In this document: positions 11,396 through 25,200 of the stretch, piece after piece
Layout: each line of letters starts with the position of its first letter
How positions within the stretch are numbered: the first letter of the stretch is position 1
Assembly: GCA_032164245.1 (NCBI GenBank)
Contig: JAVMKO010000003.1
Location: forward strand, 66,224,390 to 66,288,389
DNA length: 64,000 nt
From: Sternotherus odoratus
Lineage: Eukaryota > Chordata > Testudines > Kinosternidae
Direction: 5' to 3'
The notes under the pieces: generated by a model
Database searches by the model: none
What the model saw: the letters and a program-made list of their open reading frames with translations, nothing else
What the model was told of the DNA's origin: nothing
Translations under genes and position numbers: made by a program

Positions 11396-11651
11396 CAGGG
11401 CCGGCGACAGGAATTTGGGGGCCCCATACGCAGATCGTGTGGGCACTCCCCCCCCCGGCCGGTCTCCTGCTGCCCGCGGCCCCCCCCCCCCCCGGTCTCC
11501 CGATGCCCGCGGGGCCCCCCCCCCCCCCCCCCGGTCGCCCGTGGCCCCCCCCCCAGCCGGCAACAAGGGGGTACAGCAGCGTACCGGGCCCGCCCTTAAG
11601 TCCGGGGCCCGGTACAGCTGTACCCCTTGTACCCCCCTGTCGCCGGCCCTG
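11396..11651. mobile_element. 256-bp GC-rich hAT-type MITE with 8-bp target duplication
   Basis: Inverted termini cagggccggcgaca and tgtcgccggccctg are exact complements, flanked by perfect cacaggaa copies at 11388-11395 and 11652-11659. The interior holds long C runs. Open frames on both strands across it are artefacts. Confidence 0.9.
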
Positions 11652-11659
11652 CACAGGAA

Positions 11660-12559
11660 AGGGGAGACGTTGAATGTGCACATTCCAGAAGAACTACTCT
11701 TTGTCTTCTCCATCTCATCGCATAACATGAATGCATTGTATCCCTCCTCCTCAGACACCCCAAAGTGATCTGCATCTCTCAGGCTTGTTTCCACATAGAA
11801 GTGGAACAAATTCTTGCCATTTCTTCAAGTATATATCAGTTCCGCTTTTGCTGTTGCTCCCTTTGAGTAAAGAGATAGAGAGTCACAATAGTGCTGCAAA
11901 CCAAATTAGAAATAGCATTATTCTTACATCAATACAAGACCAAAAACTATAGGGAATCTATGGTATTGTCCTGGCAGTATAGTGTACTCTTTATTCTTTT
12001 TGTTTTGTTTCCACTGACCCCATCATTCTAACTTCACATTAAAAAAAGTCATTTAAATACTTGTTCTATTTAGGGAGAAATACATAGGTGAAATGTAAAA
12101 GATTTTCCTTGCTTCTCCCCGGTGACCAAGAAAATGAAGTTTAGACTTGTATTAAATTGAAGATATTGGTGTACACTAAGGAACAGCCATTGATAAAATG
12201 TTCAAATCCTGATAATGGCTTGAATGTTTGGCACCCAGCACACGAGCTGTGACCTATAGCAAAGATAGAAGTCCACATACTGTTAAGGATGTAGTTTTAT
12301 TAAAAAGTGAGAGTTGATCCAAGAAGTTTTTTCACATTTTGAAAAGCATGGTTAGGAGGAAAAAATTATTCATTTAAAAATCTATATACTCACACCTGCA
12401 CAGGAATGGGTTAACTAAATGATTGAGTTTAACAAGACCCACAGTTAAGAGTAAGGTAGTTCCTTTGTTCCTACAGCTCATGAACCCACATAGAGCTTTG
12501 TGTTGTATAAGGGGAAGTTAGAATTAACTGTCTTTTTTTAACTTTTCTATTAAGATTAA
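11660..12559. other. plain intron
   Basis: AT-rich. No feature recognised. Confidence 0.55.
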
Positions 12560-12680
12560 TAGATTTTTAGGGTCAGCAATGACCATGTGACCATCTAGTC
12601 TGACCTGCATAAAACAAGCTGTAGAATTCACACAGTAATTCCTGCATTGAGCCAATAACTTTTAGAATTGGAACTCTTTT
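12560..12680 (-). mobile_element. CR1-type 3' end fragment
   Basis: Plus-strand text such as gaccatctagtctgacctgc followed by gcataaaacaagctgtagaa and cagtaattcctgcattgag matches the reverse complement of a turtle CR1-type 3' region. A second, longer copy lies at 33905-34205. Confidence 0.6.
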
Positions 12681-12957
12681 TTTTTTTTTAGAAAAGACAT
12701 CAGTTTTAATTAAGGTAGTTAATTTTTAAATGGGTACCCATTTTCTAATTAGTCTAGTTTTAGCTAGCTATCATTTTTTTTCAGCCCTTCGCCCGTCCCT
12801 CAGCTTGCCCAAATTTAGCCTTTTTATCTTTTTGAAATTCAAGTGTATATTTACTTTAGCAAATAATTCATGTTTTATGTATTAAAATTAACAAAGAAGA
12901 TGATCTGTGCCGGTCTTGAAAATGTACTGCCAGGTACATCAGCTAGTTGATCTAAGA

Positions 12958-13266
12958 CAGGGGTTCTCAAACTGTGGGTCGGGCCCCCATCCTGTTTTAA
13001 TGGAGTCACCATCGTTGGTGTTAGACTTGCTGGGGCCTAGGGCTGAAACTGAAACCTGACTCCCACTTCCTGGGGCTGAAGCCAAAGCCCAATAGCTTCA
13101 GCCCTGGGCGACGGGGCTCAAGTTACAGGCTCTTGGGCTTCAGCTTTGGCCCCAGGGCAGTGGGGCTCAGGCAGGCCCAGGCTTCAGGCCCCTCTTCCCC
13201 CGAGGTCATGTAGTCATTTTTGTTGTTAGAAGGGGGTCATGGTGCAATGAAGTTTGGGAACACCTG
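12958..13266. mobile_element. hAT MITE (309 bp), right flank displaced by a later MITE
   Basis: Termini are caggggttctcaaactgtgg and the inverted aagtttgggaacacctg. The left target copy atctaaga (12950-12957) finds its partner atataaca (6 of 8) not directly after the element but at 13398-13405, beyond the 123-bp MITE inserted at its right edge. The interior has a repeated gggctgaagcc/ggcttcagc palindromic motif. Confidence 0.8.
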
Positions 13267-13270
13267 ATAT

Positions 13271-13393
13271 GGGGTGACCAGATAGCAAATATGAAAAATC
13301 GGGACAGGGAGTGGGGGGTAATAGGCACCTATATAAGAAAAAGCCCTGAATAGCAGGACTGTTCCTTTAAAATTAGGGTATCTTGTCACCCTA
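13271..13393 (-). mobile_element. 123-bp hAT-type MITE (copy 1 of 4)
   Basis: Inverted termini ggggtgaccagata and tatcttgtcaccctac are flanked by perfect 8-bp cctgatat copies at 13263-13270 and 13394-13401. The body has atgaaaaatcgggac and cctatataagaaaaagccc. It is the same orientation as 48269-48391 and the reverse of 37495 and 47195. Confidence 0.88.
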
Positions 13394-13429
13394 CCTGATA
13401 TAACAGATATTCACAATGGGGAGACAGCA

Positions 13430-13620
13430 TGGGCCAGTGGGTAATCCTCAGATTAAGAAACATGGGTCTAGTTGCTAGCTCTTCCACTGACCTTCTGTCA
13501 TTTCATTGGGCAAGTCATTTCACCTCTTTGTATCTCAGTCTCCCCATCTGCAAAACAGGCACAGTGACACTTCACTTAGTCTGCCTTGAGATCGCCAGGT
13601 GAAAAGCACTATATAGCAAC
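13430..13620 (+). mobile_element. MIR SINE, old copy
   Basis: The MIR core is recognisable: gctagctcttccactgac, then cattgggcaagtcatttcac, ctctttgtatctcagt, ccccatctgcaaaacagg, and a tail with aaaagcactatatag. The tRNA-related 5' part is weak. Divergence is what is expected of an amniote-wide ancient SINE. Confidence 0.8.
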
Positions 13621-13625
13621 AACGT

Positions 13626-16600
13626 ATTTTGTTGCCATTACATTTACCTTTTTTTGCTTCTAGGGTTCTAATAAATGCTGCACATGTTCCAGGATGGAAA
13701 ACTAGGAAACTGCACTGGCGGTTTATTAGTCTGAAAGTTTCTCAGTGCCATCTTTGTTAATTTTACTAAGGAAGTGAGTTTTGGGTGGGAAAGTACATAA
13801 ATATGGCATCTTTGAACTCTAGAAGGTGAAACGAGATCATTGTCAAGATAAGTCAGTTTATTGTTGGCCACAGTACCTTGTACTTTAACTTCAAAATAAA
13901 GTGTTTTGTTTACCTGAAGTGATTAGTTTTGAAAGGAAAAGTGTGAAAAATTAATGTCTGCCCAATTTCCCTGGGATATAGACATTGTCTTCACAGATCC
14001 GTAAATTTATGTTGTTCCTTTTTATCACTCCAGTGATGTTGAAACCAATTAGATTAGAAGCCACATTTATGGCCCGATAACCAGAATTCTAAGTTATTAT
14101 TTATCTTGGAAAGCTCCAATGATTTGTTTTTAGTTGTAACAATTCTGTTCGTTTTTATATTAGGCAGCCAAGTGGTGTTGGCTTAGAATATGTGTCCTCA
14201 GAACGGCTGTTTTTAACTTTTGGATTTTGGAGCAGAAATTGTGTCCTGTATAAAAGGCAACACTTTTTTTAACAGGTTCAAACAAAGACCAAACTGGTTG
14301 TTTCATCACATAATATACATACTCAGCAGCTAATTTTGTTGGTTCCATGGTTACAACAAAACCAAAAAATATGTATGTACGCAGCTTGCATTTTTATTGT
14401 TCAAGGTGGAGGATCTTACATAAAATGAGCTTTAATGGACAAGAAAGAAAGGATGAATTGCAGTACTTGTGCAACTGGAGTTTATGAAATAGGACTGGAA
14501 AAATACACAGTATAATTGGGCACATCCTGTACTTAGTGAATCACCAAGCTAGTGCAATAAACATTGCTGCATTCAAACGTTCAGACCTGCTCTATTGAAA
14601 ATTCTGAGGATAGCTTAGGAAAATGACTGCACTGAAACTTTAGCTACCTGCACTATGTGCTGTGAAAGTTGGTTTTCTTTTGTATGTTTAATATTTGGGG
14701 GGTAATTTTGGATGTATAGACTTATGACTTGGGCACCAATCTAATCACGTCTTCCTTAGATCTGTTTAGAACAGACCAGTGGAACTTGTGAAACAAATAG
14801 CATCTGTGTCAGTACATTTGTAAAAGACTGCTGTTATAAAACATACAGTTCCTGTACACCAAAATATAAATTCCAGTTAAACAACATACTTGTGGGAGCA
14901 ATAGATTGTTCTTTTAACAAGTTAAAATATAAAATACATACTTCTAATGGAACTTCAGTGTTGTTTGTCTGTTAAAGGAATAAACTTGTGAATACATTTA
15001 AGAAGTTCATTGGGTTTATAAATAGCATGTTTCTCTGTTATTTAATATAGACACCATTACAAAGCTAAAAACAGCTACAGACAAAATCTTCTCTTGGGTC
15101 CACATGTGACTCTTGCAAAATCAGAGTGAGTTATACATGCACATTGATGTAATAGGTGTGTATATAATACCGAGGGACAGAATCTGTCCTGACCATGAGA
15201 CTAGATCTGCGGTCCAGTTGCTGGGATTGAAGTTTGCATCTCAGGCAATCTCTGCTTTCCAGCTGTTGCCATGCCAGTAGAGATGTTGACTTGCCTTGAA
15301 GAAATTCACAACCAACCCCAGCCAGATAGTCAAGATGGCCTGATATGGAAGGCTATTGGTTAGGAACAAAAGGGATAACTCTGGGTTTCCCTCCATTTGC
15401 CTTTCTCGCCAGAATCTTGATAGTCCTTTTAAAGAGACATCTTGGGTGCCTTTTGTTGGCAAGTACCATTTCTGTGTCAGCCAGGGAGATGCTATTGTGC
15501 CAGGTGCATATTCATTCCTATGCTCTGTGCAAGAGGAGGAGATAAGTTTCCGAGAGAATGTAAGTTATGACATTGTAGGGGTCGTTGCACACTTACAGTG
15601 AAATCCTGGCTCCATTGAAGTTAATGGCAACACGCCCTTCCAAGACCAGGATTTTACCCTGATCTGGTTTCAAGCAGCATTAAAGTCCTGGAGAATCTTT
15701 TCTGTCACAGTTCTGCTATAAACAGGGAATGGAAGTCAGGAATGTAAGAGTGGGTTGAAAAAAAATCCCATAACCTTTACTTGGACAAACCAAACATACT
15801 TTGGTACTTGCTAATCATTAAGACAGAACAGTGTTAGTGGAATTTCTTGTTGTTTAATCTTTGTTCCTTTTTTTGTTAAAAGATTGTTATTCTTTTGTAT
15901 TAATTGGCTTCCCTTGGGGAGAAGGACAGTGGATTAGACCAGCAGAGAATTCTGTGCTGGTCCTGTAGCCAAAGACAGAACCCCTTCCCAAACAAATAAT
16001 GCTAGTAGGATGGAACATTAAATCTGGGGATAAAATCAATTTGCCGCACTCCTTAATTCAACACAAATGCATCAGCAGTACAGTAAGTGACTCATTTTGC
16101 AGTGATCTTTAAGTGGTGAAACTCTTATGTGAAACGTCTCCTATTCAGGCATTTTGTTTTCTAATTCTCCACTCCTCATTCCCAGAAACATGAATAATCA
16201 GTCTTTTAGCAGAGAGATGGAAATGTTCCCTCAGACACAACATGATGGGTAGAGCATTCTGCAAATTGAGTGCTGAGTATAGCCTTAAGGATTGGGGAAA
16301 GAATTGTCTTGAACTGTTGCTCACCCCTCAAATTAACCCCAAAAGTTTTTAATCAAGTTCAGATAAGGTTTTCTTGACTTCTTCTGTTGGAGCCCCAATT
16401 CCCTTCTGTGTAATCTACCATTCTGTCCTGATTTCCCTGCCTTCGAAAGACCCTTTTATAGAGCTCAGCAGCTCTAAAGGCTCCCTAAACTGAGGTCTAG
16501 ATAGGACAGAATTACAGTCTAACTTGCTCTGTAACACATAACATGTTCTGAAGTGCATTCATCTGGAACACATGAAAATTACATTTTGGAAGTCTTGGAA

Positions 16601-19600
16601 AACAAAATTTACCAACAATCTAAAGGGAAGTGGCCAACATCTCTAAACCAGGTAAAAGCAGGTGTTTGATCCAAGGCCTGTTTTAGTCAATGGAAAGCCA
16701 GCCCATTGACTTTATTGGACTTTGGATTGGGTTTCAGATGAGGAAGGTGGTGTTTTTGGGGTGGAGGAAGGGTGCAGTTTAAACCTTGGCCTAAAAATCT
16801 ACCAGGTTCAGGCTTTGTGACTAAATGGAAAGGGAAAACTACCTTTCCACCCTTAAATTGATTTGCATTAACATTGAAATATGAATCGGACCCGCTCTTC
16901 ATTTTCCTACAGTTCAGTGAGTAAAATCCCATTTTTGAGTGTCTTTCTATTGTATACAGACCCAAATATAAAGCACCACTATAACATATAAAGTATGTGC
17001 AGTGCAAACGTGAGTCATGTATTTTATTAATGTACATGTAATGTAGTTAATCTCCTGCCCATATGGCAGGTGGTATTTTCATTAGGAAGAGAATAATCTG
17101 AGCTATAGGCTCTATGAAAGGGGGGTGGGGATGGAAGAGATTCAGGTCATCTGCTATGGGTCCATAAATAGAAACTAACAACAAAGTCCTTTCTCCCCTT
17201 GCATACAAAAACCTGTAAATCTGTTGCCTTTATTTTTCCATGAACAGATTATTCATGAGTTTGGGATCGAATGTATTAATTAAATCTTTCTTGGAATCAT
17301 GCAGTATAACTCCTCATTAGTAGTGGTGGGTGAAGGAGCAGTGTTCTTATTTAAAATAGTGTCAGAAATAATTTCAGTTTTATGTATACAAGCAGGATCC
17401 ATATTTTCTAAACTAAATCTGATTACTCTTTGTCCCTTTGTGTGGCATCTTCTGTTCCTGGGCAACATTTTCTGAGCCCACATGGAAATAAGAGACTGAT
17501 TTCCTCTTTCCATGTCCTACCAAGGTTTTTCTTGGCATAAGCAGGTATCAGAAGTACTAGCTTGAGCTGTGCCTTGGAAAGATACAAATGTTCTGGCCCA
17601 GTTCCAGGAATGTTCAAGTGAGGATTAGGTTTTATATTTTATCTGGTAATGTTCAGGACAACCTATCAGGGTTGCCAGGACAGGAGGGTGTTCACTTGGT
17701 AAAGATTGCAAGAAAAGAGGAAAACACAGTTTTTGGGGGTTTTTTAAAAAAAAGTTTTGTAGGGGTTGATTGGAGTAGTGTACACTCTCTTGAAATTACA
17801 TTTATCCATGTATTCTGAAGTGCAGAAGTCTAGAGTTTGTGTGGAAGTTCTGTAAAGGAGCAGTTTGTAGTCACGAACGCTTTTTTCCTCTCTCAGAAAA
17901 ATTTTCACCAGGTAAACTGCAGGTCGGACAAGAGAGAAGTTAAATTGCTGTTCATCCAGAGCACAGTGCAGGAGGGTCCAGAGCATAGTGTTTTAACTTC
18001 TGAAAATGGACTATAACAACATAGCTAACAGACAATATGTTCGGTGTTCACCTTTGGAAAGACCTACTATTGTGAAACCAAAGTAGGAGAGGCAGTCCCT
18101 TCAAAAACAATTGGGGAGCCTAGAGGCCAGCCACTGCCATCCTGTCTATAAATACTACTTCTATGTCTGGAATCATTTTATTCCTGACAACTAAAGATGC
18201 TTTCCTCCCTCCCCTGTATAGTAATAACACTTGAAAGGGAGCATTTAACTGGTATTTTCAGTTATTTAGTGTTAGGAACTGATGGAAACCAGGAGATAAT
18301 AAATAAAAAGTCCTGGGCAAATGGTTGAATAGAATTTTGCAAGACTGTAATAAAGTGTGGCTGAGCCTTTTATAGACTCATGCTTTGCTTTCAATTTAAT
18401 CATCTGATTTATTCTCCTAACTTGCTCAGGTGTTATTCTGAAGCGCTAACTGTTCTGTTCAGTGCAACATTCCTGACACTCTGCCTCCTTCAGCCCACTC
18501 TGCTTAGTAGGATCACCAGTTGTATTTTGACAGGTGTTTGTCTTAAATGTTATATATTTTTATTATTGTAAACAACAGTCTGCTTCTCTGAATTAACCAT
18601 GCCACAGGATCTTGTGCGTGTGTCATGTAGGTCAATAGACTTGTCAAATACACTTTCATGAATCCTGTCACTAAATCAATTGATTTTAATATTAAAAAAT
18701 ACATGTCGCTCTTCAGAAGAAATGTACTCTGTCATGTAGACTTACAAGAGAATGCCTGAGAGCTCTTTGTTCTACCTACATTGGCCATTAATCTTAGCTG
18801 ATAAGTTTTTGCTTTGTTGGTGGTCAGATGGATTAAAATCCTCTGCAGAATCAGGGAGATTTTTATTGTTGAAACACTCTCAGTGAGTCTGGTTTTCTGC
18901 AAAAACAATAACAGCAGCAAACTTAACAGGTAGCTGATCCAACAGGTGACAGTCATCCTCTTTTACAGACCCCCTCCATTTCTTTCCCCTCAGCCCTACA
19001 GAAATATACAGACGCCCCTGATAGATGGCAAAAACAAGACACAAATTTTTGTTCACCATTGTAATTCCCTAATGGCTGTATTCTTAGATGACATAATCAC
19101 TTAGTCCATGCCCCCTCTCAAAGATAAGCACACATAATTCATAGCAGGCAAGTCATTCATCCTTTTAGATAACAGCAAATACACACCACAGGGAACAGGG
19201 AGATAAAGATACTATACATCAGCAACAGTAGTTCAAGGTTTCAACCTCTCCACCTCCTTCCGTGACCCCAGCAGTCGTTTGCAGTTGATTATTCAGCCAT
19301 TTGCATTCTTGTTTTAGCAGTGTGTAGAAGCGAATGCATTTTCAGTTTAGGCCATGCTTTTCAGCATTATATCAGTGAATCTGTATCTGAAAGTATATAT
19401 CCCTGAGTAGTTGAGAGATTTCATGTCCCCTCCCCCTGCCCGCCCCCAATAGCTACAGTTCATAAACTAAAATCGATATCTGGAGATGCCCTGATGCTAA
19501 AGAACTGAAGAAGACAAGTTATAGGCTCAACTAGTGTTTTGTGATGACTAAGCCTAAATGAACTATTTTTGTCTTGTCTACACCAAACAGCAACAAAAGA

Positions 19601-20889
19601 AAGAGCAAAGGCAGGACTTTCTTATGGGAAGTAAGACATGGTGTGATTCACAATTTGTGTTGTAGCTTTTATATGTGGGGGCTTCTTTGGAGTTATTTTT
19701 TGCTTGTTTGTGGTTTAATTTCTAGGGCTATTTTGCTTTGACTCAGCAACTCTAGATAGTACCTATTGTACAACTGTAACTGGTAGTCGTGATGGTGATG
19801 ATAAAATGATGGTGATGATAAAAGCAAATATCCTGCAGCCTCAGAAGGGAATAGGAAGAGATGGAAGCATTAGTCCTGTTATGCTTTTGTTTGATATTGA
19901 AATCACTGTCTGCAGTTGTGTTATTCTGTCATCTTCAGAACTGTATTTCTGAAGAGAAACAATTAAACAACTGCCAAGCAGAAATCGAAATAGTTTTACA
20001 TAGTGTTCTCCATTTTAAAACAATCCAGCCTGTTTAGATGAGCAAGACATTTGGTTTGAACACTCCATATTAGTATTCTTAATACAAACAAACTAAAGGG
20101 ATCTTTTGCCTTTAATAGCTTCTTTCCCCATATTGGAGAACATCTAAGAAGAGAGTGGAGAAGGGAGGTCATATACTGCCTCAATATGTAGCAGCATATT
20201 GTATATGCATTTTCATACCCTCCTTCGTAATGTACATGAAACATGAATTATGCCCTGAAGGATGCTTCATATAAATGCTTCATTTATAAGCATTGAATTT
20301 TTACTTCTAAGGTTAATTCTCCTTACATTTCACTGTGTTATGTATCAAGTGTGGTATCACATAGAGAAGTGTTGGCAAGATTTTAAGAGTTTGACTGTTT
20401 TCATTTTAGTTATTATTTTCAATGGGTTTCTGTTTCATATGTGCAAGATCCCAGTAAAAAATCATTTGTATTGACATCTTGCTGTCTGTTTTATATACAG
20501 AGGGATGCCAGCTAATGCACTTAATACTTGTCAACTTGTTCTTCTTTTCCAATCTGTCATTTTAATGTAAGGCACTCATGTCTCAGGCTTTCTTTAAAAT
20601 AAAGGCTTTCTGTCCTTTGATGTAGGAGCCTCCAGTATTACAAATGGCCCAATAGAGGTAACAGGGTGTGAACTTTAGGCATCATGCTCAAGTAAAGATG
20701 CCAGCTTTGACAGCCATTAAAAAAGGAATTTAGGAGAGGGAGAAGGTTTTTTATTGTTTGTTATTTTAAAGAGTATGACAGCTGGAAGAATGGGAATTGA
20801 AAAGTACGTGGTGTATGTTACCAGATTTTGCAAACATATTCATATTCTTGACTGATAGCCTATTCCGTCAAATTCCCTGTGAGATGCTC
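13626..20889. other. 7 kb of largely plain intron
   Basis: No recognisable transposon, RNA gene or coding exon. A short imperfect inverted piece at 15597-15665 (gtgaaatcctggc against ccaggattttacc) resembles the ancient palindromic fragments elsewhere. A small gatggtgatgataaaa duplication lies near 19790-19825. The longest open frames here (up to about 116 codons) show no domain and are judged random. Any conserved non-coding elements cannot be seen without alignment. Confidence 0.55.
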
Positions 20890-21191
20890 TAAGGCCTGGT
20901 CTACACTAGCGGGGAGGGTCGACCTAAAATACGCAACTTCAGCTACATGAATAGCGTAGCTGAAGTCGACTCATCTTAGATTGACTTACCTGCCGTCCTC
21001 ACGGCGGCAGCGGTCAGCAGTGGGCTCCCCCCATCGACTCTGCCTTATGCCTTTTGGCGAGCTGGAGTTCCAGAGTCCACAGGAGCACCTCTGGGGATCG
21101 ATTTATCGCATCTTGATGAGACATGATAAATCGATCCCCAATAGATCAATCTCTACCCACTGATCCAGCCGGTAGTGTAGAGAAGGCCTTA
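20890..21191 (+). mobile_element. about 300-bp MITE, family A copy 1
   Basis: Inverted termini taaggcctggtctacact and agtgtagagaaggcctta bound the element. The interior contains an inverted acttcagctac/gtagctgaagtc pair and a second gatcgatttatcgc/gataaatcgatcc pair. A related copy in opposite orientation lies at 56818-57112. The target duplication is not resolved (TAA left, TTA right), so hAT or PIF/Harbinger membership is open. Confidence 0.78.
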
Positions 21192-22187
21192 GTAGTGTAT
21201 TTTAATTGTGTCTTTTTTGTATTATTAGAAGCTGTATTTGAAAGCCTCCTAATTGGCCTCTTGTGTCTAACAAATATCAGAAAAATTAAGCATGACATTC
21301 TTGTAATATCTAATAATCTGAAAAAGATGAGCCCATCCCAGAGCCTTTAATATTATTAATGTATATTCAGCACTGTGGATGATGCCCTCTCTTGCAAAGG
21401 AATAGGACTTTCAGGCTTGATTCATTCTTCTTCTTGAGTCTCCCGCTTCTGTAGTCTGTACCATTTTGTTCACTTCAAGATGTTAGTCTTCTCGCAACTG
21501 TAATTGCAATAAGCATATTTGATGATGCAGAAATAACCTATCTTGTGCACCGTTTAGCTGACTCTGTAGTTGCATGCAGGAAATACTGCATATGAACTTC
21601 AATCATTCTTAGCTTACAAAATCCTGATAAGTTAAGAAACTTGGCCAGAGAGACATACTGGAGGCAAGTAAAGTTCAAGGTAAGAAAGGAGGATAGGGCA
21701 ATTTACCATGTGAACGGGTAATAAATGTGGAAGGCGAGTGTATATATAGCATGGCACCTTAAATGGAAATCTATTAGAACAAGTGTGAAGGAGCAAAATG
21801 GGCCTTCTCAAACAATGTTAAAATGCTGGAGGGTCTTCCTAAAGGTGCAATAATTAATACTCAGTTGAGACAGCCTACTGGAGTGCCCTGTAGACTCATT
21901 CAGTTAACTCACAATGCTCTGAGTTTTGCCTTATATATTCTAGAATGAAAGACTGATAATCTGAGGGACAGTATCATAAACTTTGTCCACAACACTAGAC
22001 ACTGCAACCATTCAGCATCTAATACACAGGATGTATACTGTTACTCTAGATGCACGTATTGGTAGGTAACGTATTGTCCATACTCCTTGCATCTGTGTAT
22101 AGACATCTGAGCAAATTTTAGCAACTTCTTTTCATTTGAGTAATCTTTTTACACATGGAAAATTATGGCAGCATTGATTCTTTTGGG
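21192..22187. other. plain intron
   Basis: No feature recognised. Confidence 0.55.
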
Positions 22188-22290
22188 TTTGATTTTCGAA
22201 AGAGCCTAAGGGAGTTAAGTGCCCAAATCCTATTGAATTTCAATGCATCGAGAACTCCCTTAGGTCCCTTTGAAAGGCCCAGCCTTTGTT
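22188..22290. repeat. small palindromic MITE-like repeat
   Basis: cctaagggagtt (22205-22216) and aactcccttagg (22253-22264) are perfect complements. The outer parts (gattttcgaaagagcc, ggtccctttgaaaggccc) are imperfect complements as well. A more diverged relative lies near 23470-23600. Confidence 0.65.
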
Positions 22291-25200
22291 TATATAGTAA
22301 TAAATCAACCTGTGCAGCTTATTGCAATTTGGTTTCTCCATACCACACTGACACTTACCTTGATGCTCATCCTGGGTTACCACATAAAAGCTATTTATCT
22401 GCATGCTTATTTGTTCAGTATTTCCAAATACTGGTATGTTTTTGTTGTTTCATATATTTTTGTGAGACTCTGAGCCACATCAAAATCTTCTTTAAATGTT
22501 AATAAATATTAATAACTGCAGCCCAGAGAGAAGTGTGGAGGTAAGAGAGATGAAAGGTAACAGCTACAGTGCCAGTTAGTTTCTTATAACTGAAGCGCCT
22601 TTTGTAAACCGGTGAGGTCTGGCTGGATTTTTTAGTTGAGATGCGTCTGAACCAAACCTCCCAATCCAAACAAACTGGAAAAATTGGCTCTGGATCTGAA
22701 CTTTGCATCTGTCCCCTTTCTCTTTTCCAAGATGAACCAAAACCTTGATTTCAAACACCCATGAACTTTGGGAAAGTGGGTGCTGGATTGGGACTCTGGG
22801 TGCTTGGCCCAGCTATGCTTTTTGTTTAGTTTTTATGGTGCCCAATAAGAGCAGTGACAGTCACTTCACAGTGAATATGTCTTTTAGTCCCTGATAAACT
22901 TCTCAGTATTTCTCAGTAGGTGTGCATTGCATATGGGTAACTATAGAATATGATACCATTGTGAGAGGTGTGGTAGAAATGTGAAATTAATGCTTTTACA
23001 AGAGATGGAGCAGTAGGCTTTGGAATACAGTGGGGTTATTTAAATTATTCCCTTTTGATTTGAGCCAGAGCCATGGTAAAATTAGCCAGCATTAACTAGG
23101 CCCAGACATTATATAAGCATAGTGCAGTCATCGTTTTTAAAAGGTACTTTGAGGCTCTTGGGGTCTGTTGACCATGGCATGCAATGGTGCATCTCAATCC
23201 AAGTTGAATTCAACCTTGATCAAGGAGTGTTGCATGATGGGAACTAGAGTGTCTCTTAAATGACTTCTCTATGAAAAATGACAGTGACAGCAATGTTTCC
23301 TGCTGCTGGCAAAAGTTTGAAAACTCCTCCGTTAGTTCTTTCATGTACATATACAAAAAACCACTAAATTCATATAACATCATCTTGTCACGTGTAATTT
23401 TTATTCTTTATTAAACAACCAGAATCTCTATGACCATTTTTTGCCTGGTCCTTTTATCGTATTAAACCACTCAGGGAGAGATTTTTTCAAAGACACAAAT
23501 GAGTTAGGCACCTAACCTTCACTGACTCTCAGCAGGAGTCGGTCACCCAACTGTCCCTTAATGCCTTAGAAAATCTTCTCTTAGGTTTTTGTCTTATTGA
23601 AAACCTTCTCATTTCATGTATAAGAAGATTCATAATTCTTTAAGAAGCCATATAAGTTCTTTGGGGATAAGGATGTTGGCTTGTTAGTATCTGTGCAGGT
23701 CTTAGCATACAAATTAAACATAAATAAATTGAATACCCAGACTTAGTTGCAGATTTATTGGATTTCTTTCTTTCTTTCTTTCTTTTTTTTTTTTTTTTTG
23801 AGTTGCTTGTCTGATTGAAGGGAATGAAGCAGATAACAGAATCTTTTGATATTTTGCCCCTTTCCCTGTTTGTTTCTTCTTCCAGACTTTGAGTTATCAG
23901 AACTCTCTCTCTACCACGCTGGTGCACAAGGCCAGTATATGGCTCTGATGTCTCAACTAATGTCTGTGCAGAGCAGATTACAAGAAGAATTTTGCTGACA
24001 GGGATTTTTTAAGATGAGTTGTAACTATGCTAGTTTAGTACGTGTGTGTTCTGTTTTTCAGCTTATTTTTCATTTTTCCCGGGTCTTGGCCATGCAATAG
24101 TCTGTATTCACAACTTGTTCCTTTTTTCTTTATTTCATCTTTCTAAAGTTTGTGATTTCGGCCTAAGTCTCTGATCCTTTTGCAGTTCCACTGTAACTCC
24201 AGTTCTGCAGCGCCAAACTGTGATACAGGTCTCAAATTTTTTATTTACTTTGTTAATCAAAGTTGACCCATACTGTTGCATCGTTGTGGAGTGGCAGTAT
24301 TGAAATTGGGAAAGAGTTTGAGAGTGTTTTTAAAAAGTGTTACCACATGGGTAATAAGCAGTTTTCATATAGTTAGGAAGAAAGTTGTAAAAGTCTCTTT
24401 ATATCAGACTGTTTTAAAGCCAAGAGCCACTTTGAAGAGAGTGAAGAGCATTTCAAATGATGTTATCTTCACTTCATATCTTGCATCTTTTCCTGTCCCT
24501 TTCTAATACCTACTCCTTGAAAGCAGCATAAAAACTTAATTTGCTCTAGTTCGGTGTTATGTTAAATTCAGTGTCAAGTGAAAATGTTTAATAATTTAAA
24601 ATTGTACATGGAATATCATTGTGGGTTGTTTGCTTTTTTGCAGTCTGAGGCTGTATGTTTAAAAAATTAGTTACTTCCAAGAATCCTTGGCATATTAGGC
24701 CATGTTCTACTATTGCTGTGCATATTGAACTCCTATTGTTGATTGTAGAAGCTCTGTCTAAAGGCTAAGGGGAGAATAGGGGCCATTGTATTTTGATAGC
24801 TGCCCTTTTCTTTTTTTTCATGCAAGTTTGGATTTCCCAGCACTAATGCAGTGACTAATCACCACTGAATAACTGCTGCATAGTTATTTCTGCATCTGAT
24901 TCCCAAGGGTAAAGTGATTAGAATAATGGATTCTTCCAAGTTTGTGTTTTTACGTGACACCTTCAGGTTCATCTGTTTTTAAACATGTTTGAACTCAACT
25001 CAAACAATAGCTGAACAATATATGCTGTGTGTGGAGTTCATTTTTGTGTTTTTAACTAAGAAATAAATCAACTGTGTACTGATTTTTGTGCTGCAGGCAA
25101 TTTCATTTAGAGTTTTTCGTGCTCACAATTACATTCAGTGACAAGTCTGACCTTTTCAAACTTACTGTAAATTAAGTTGGATGGGGAACAGAAGGGTCTA

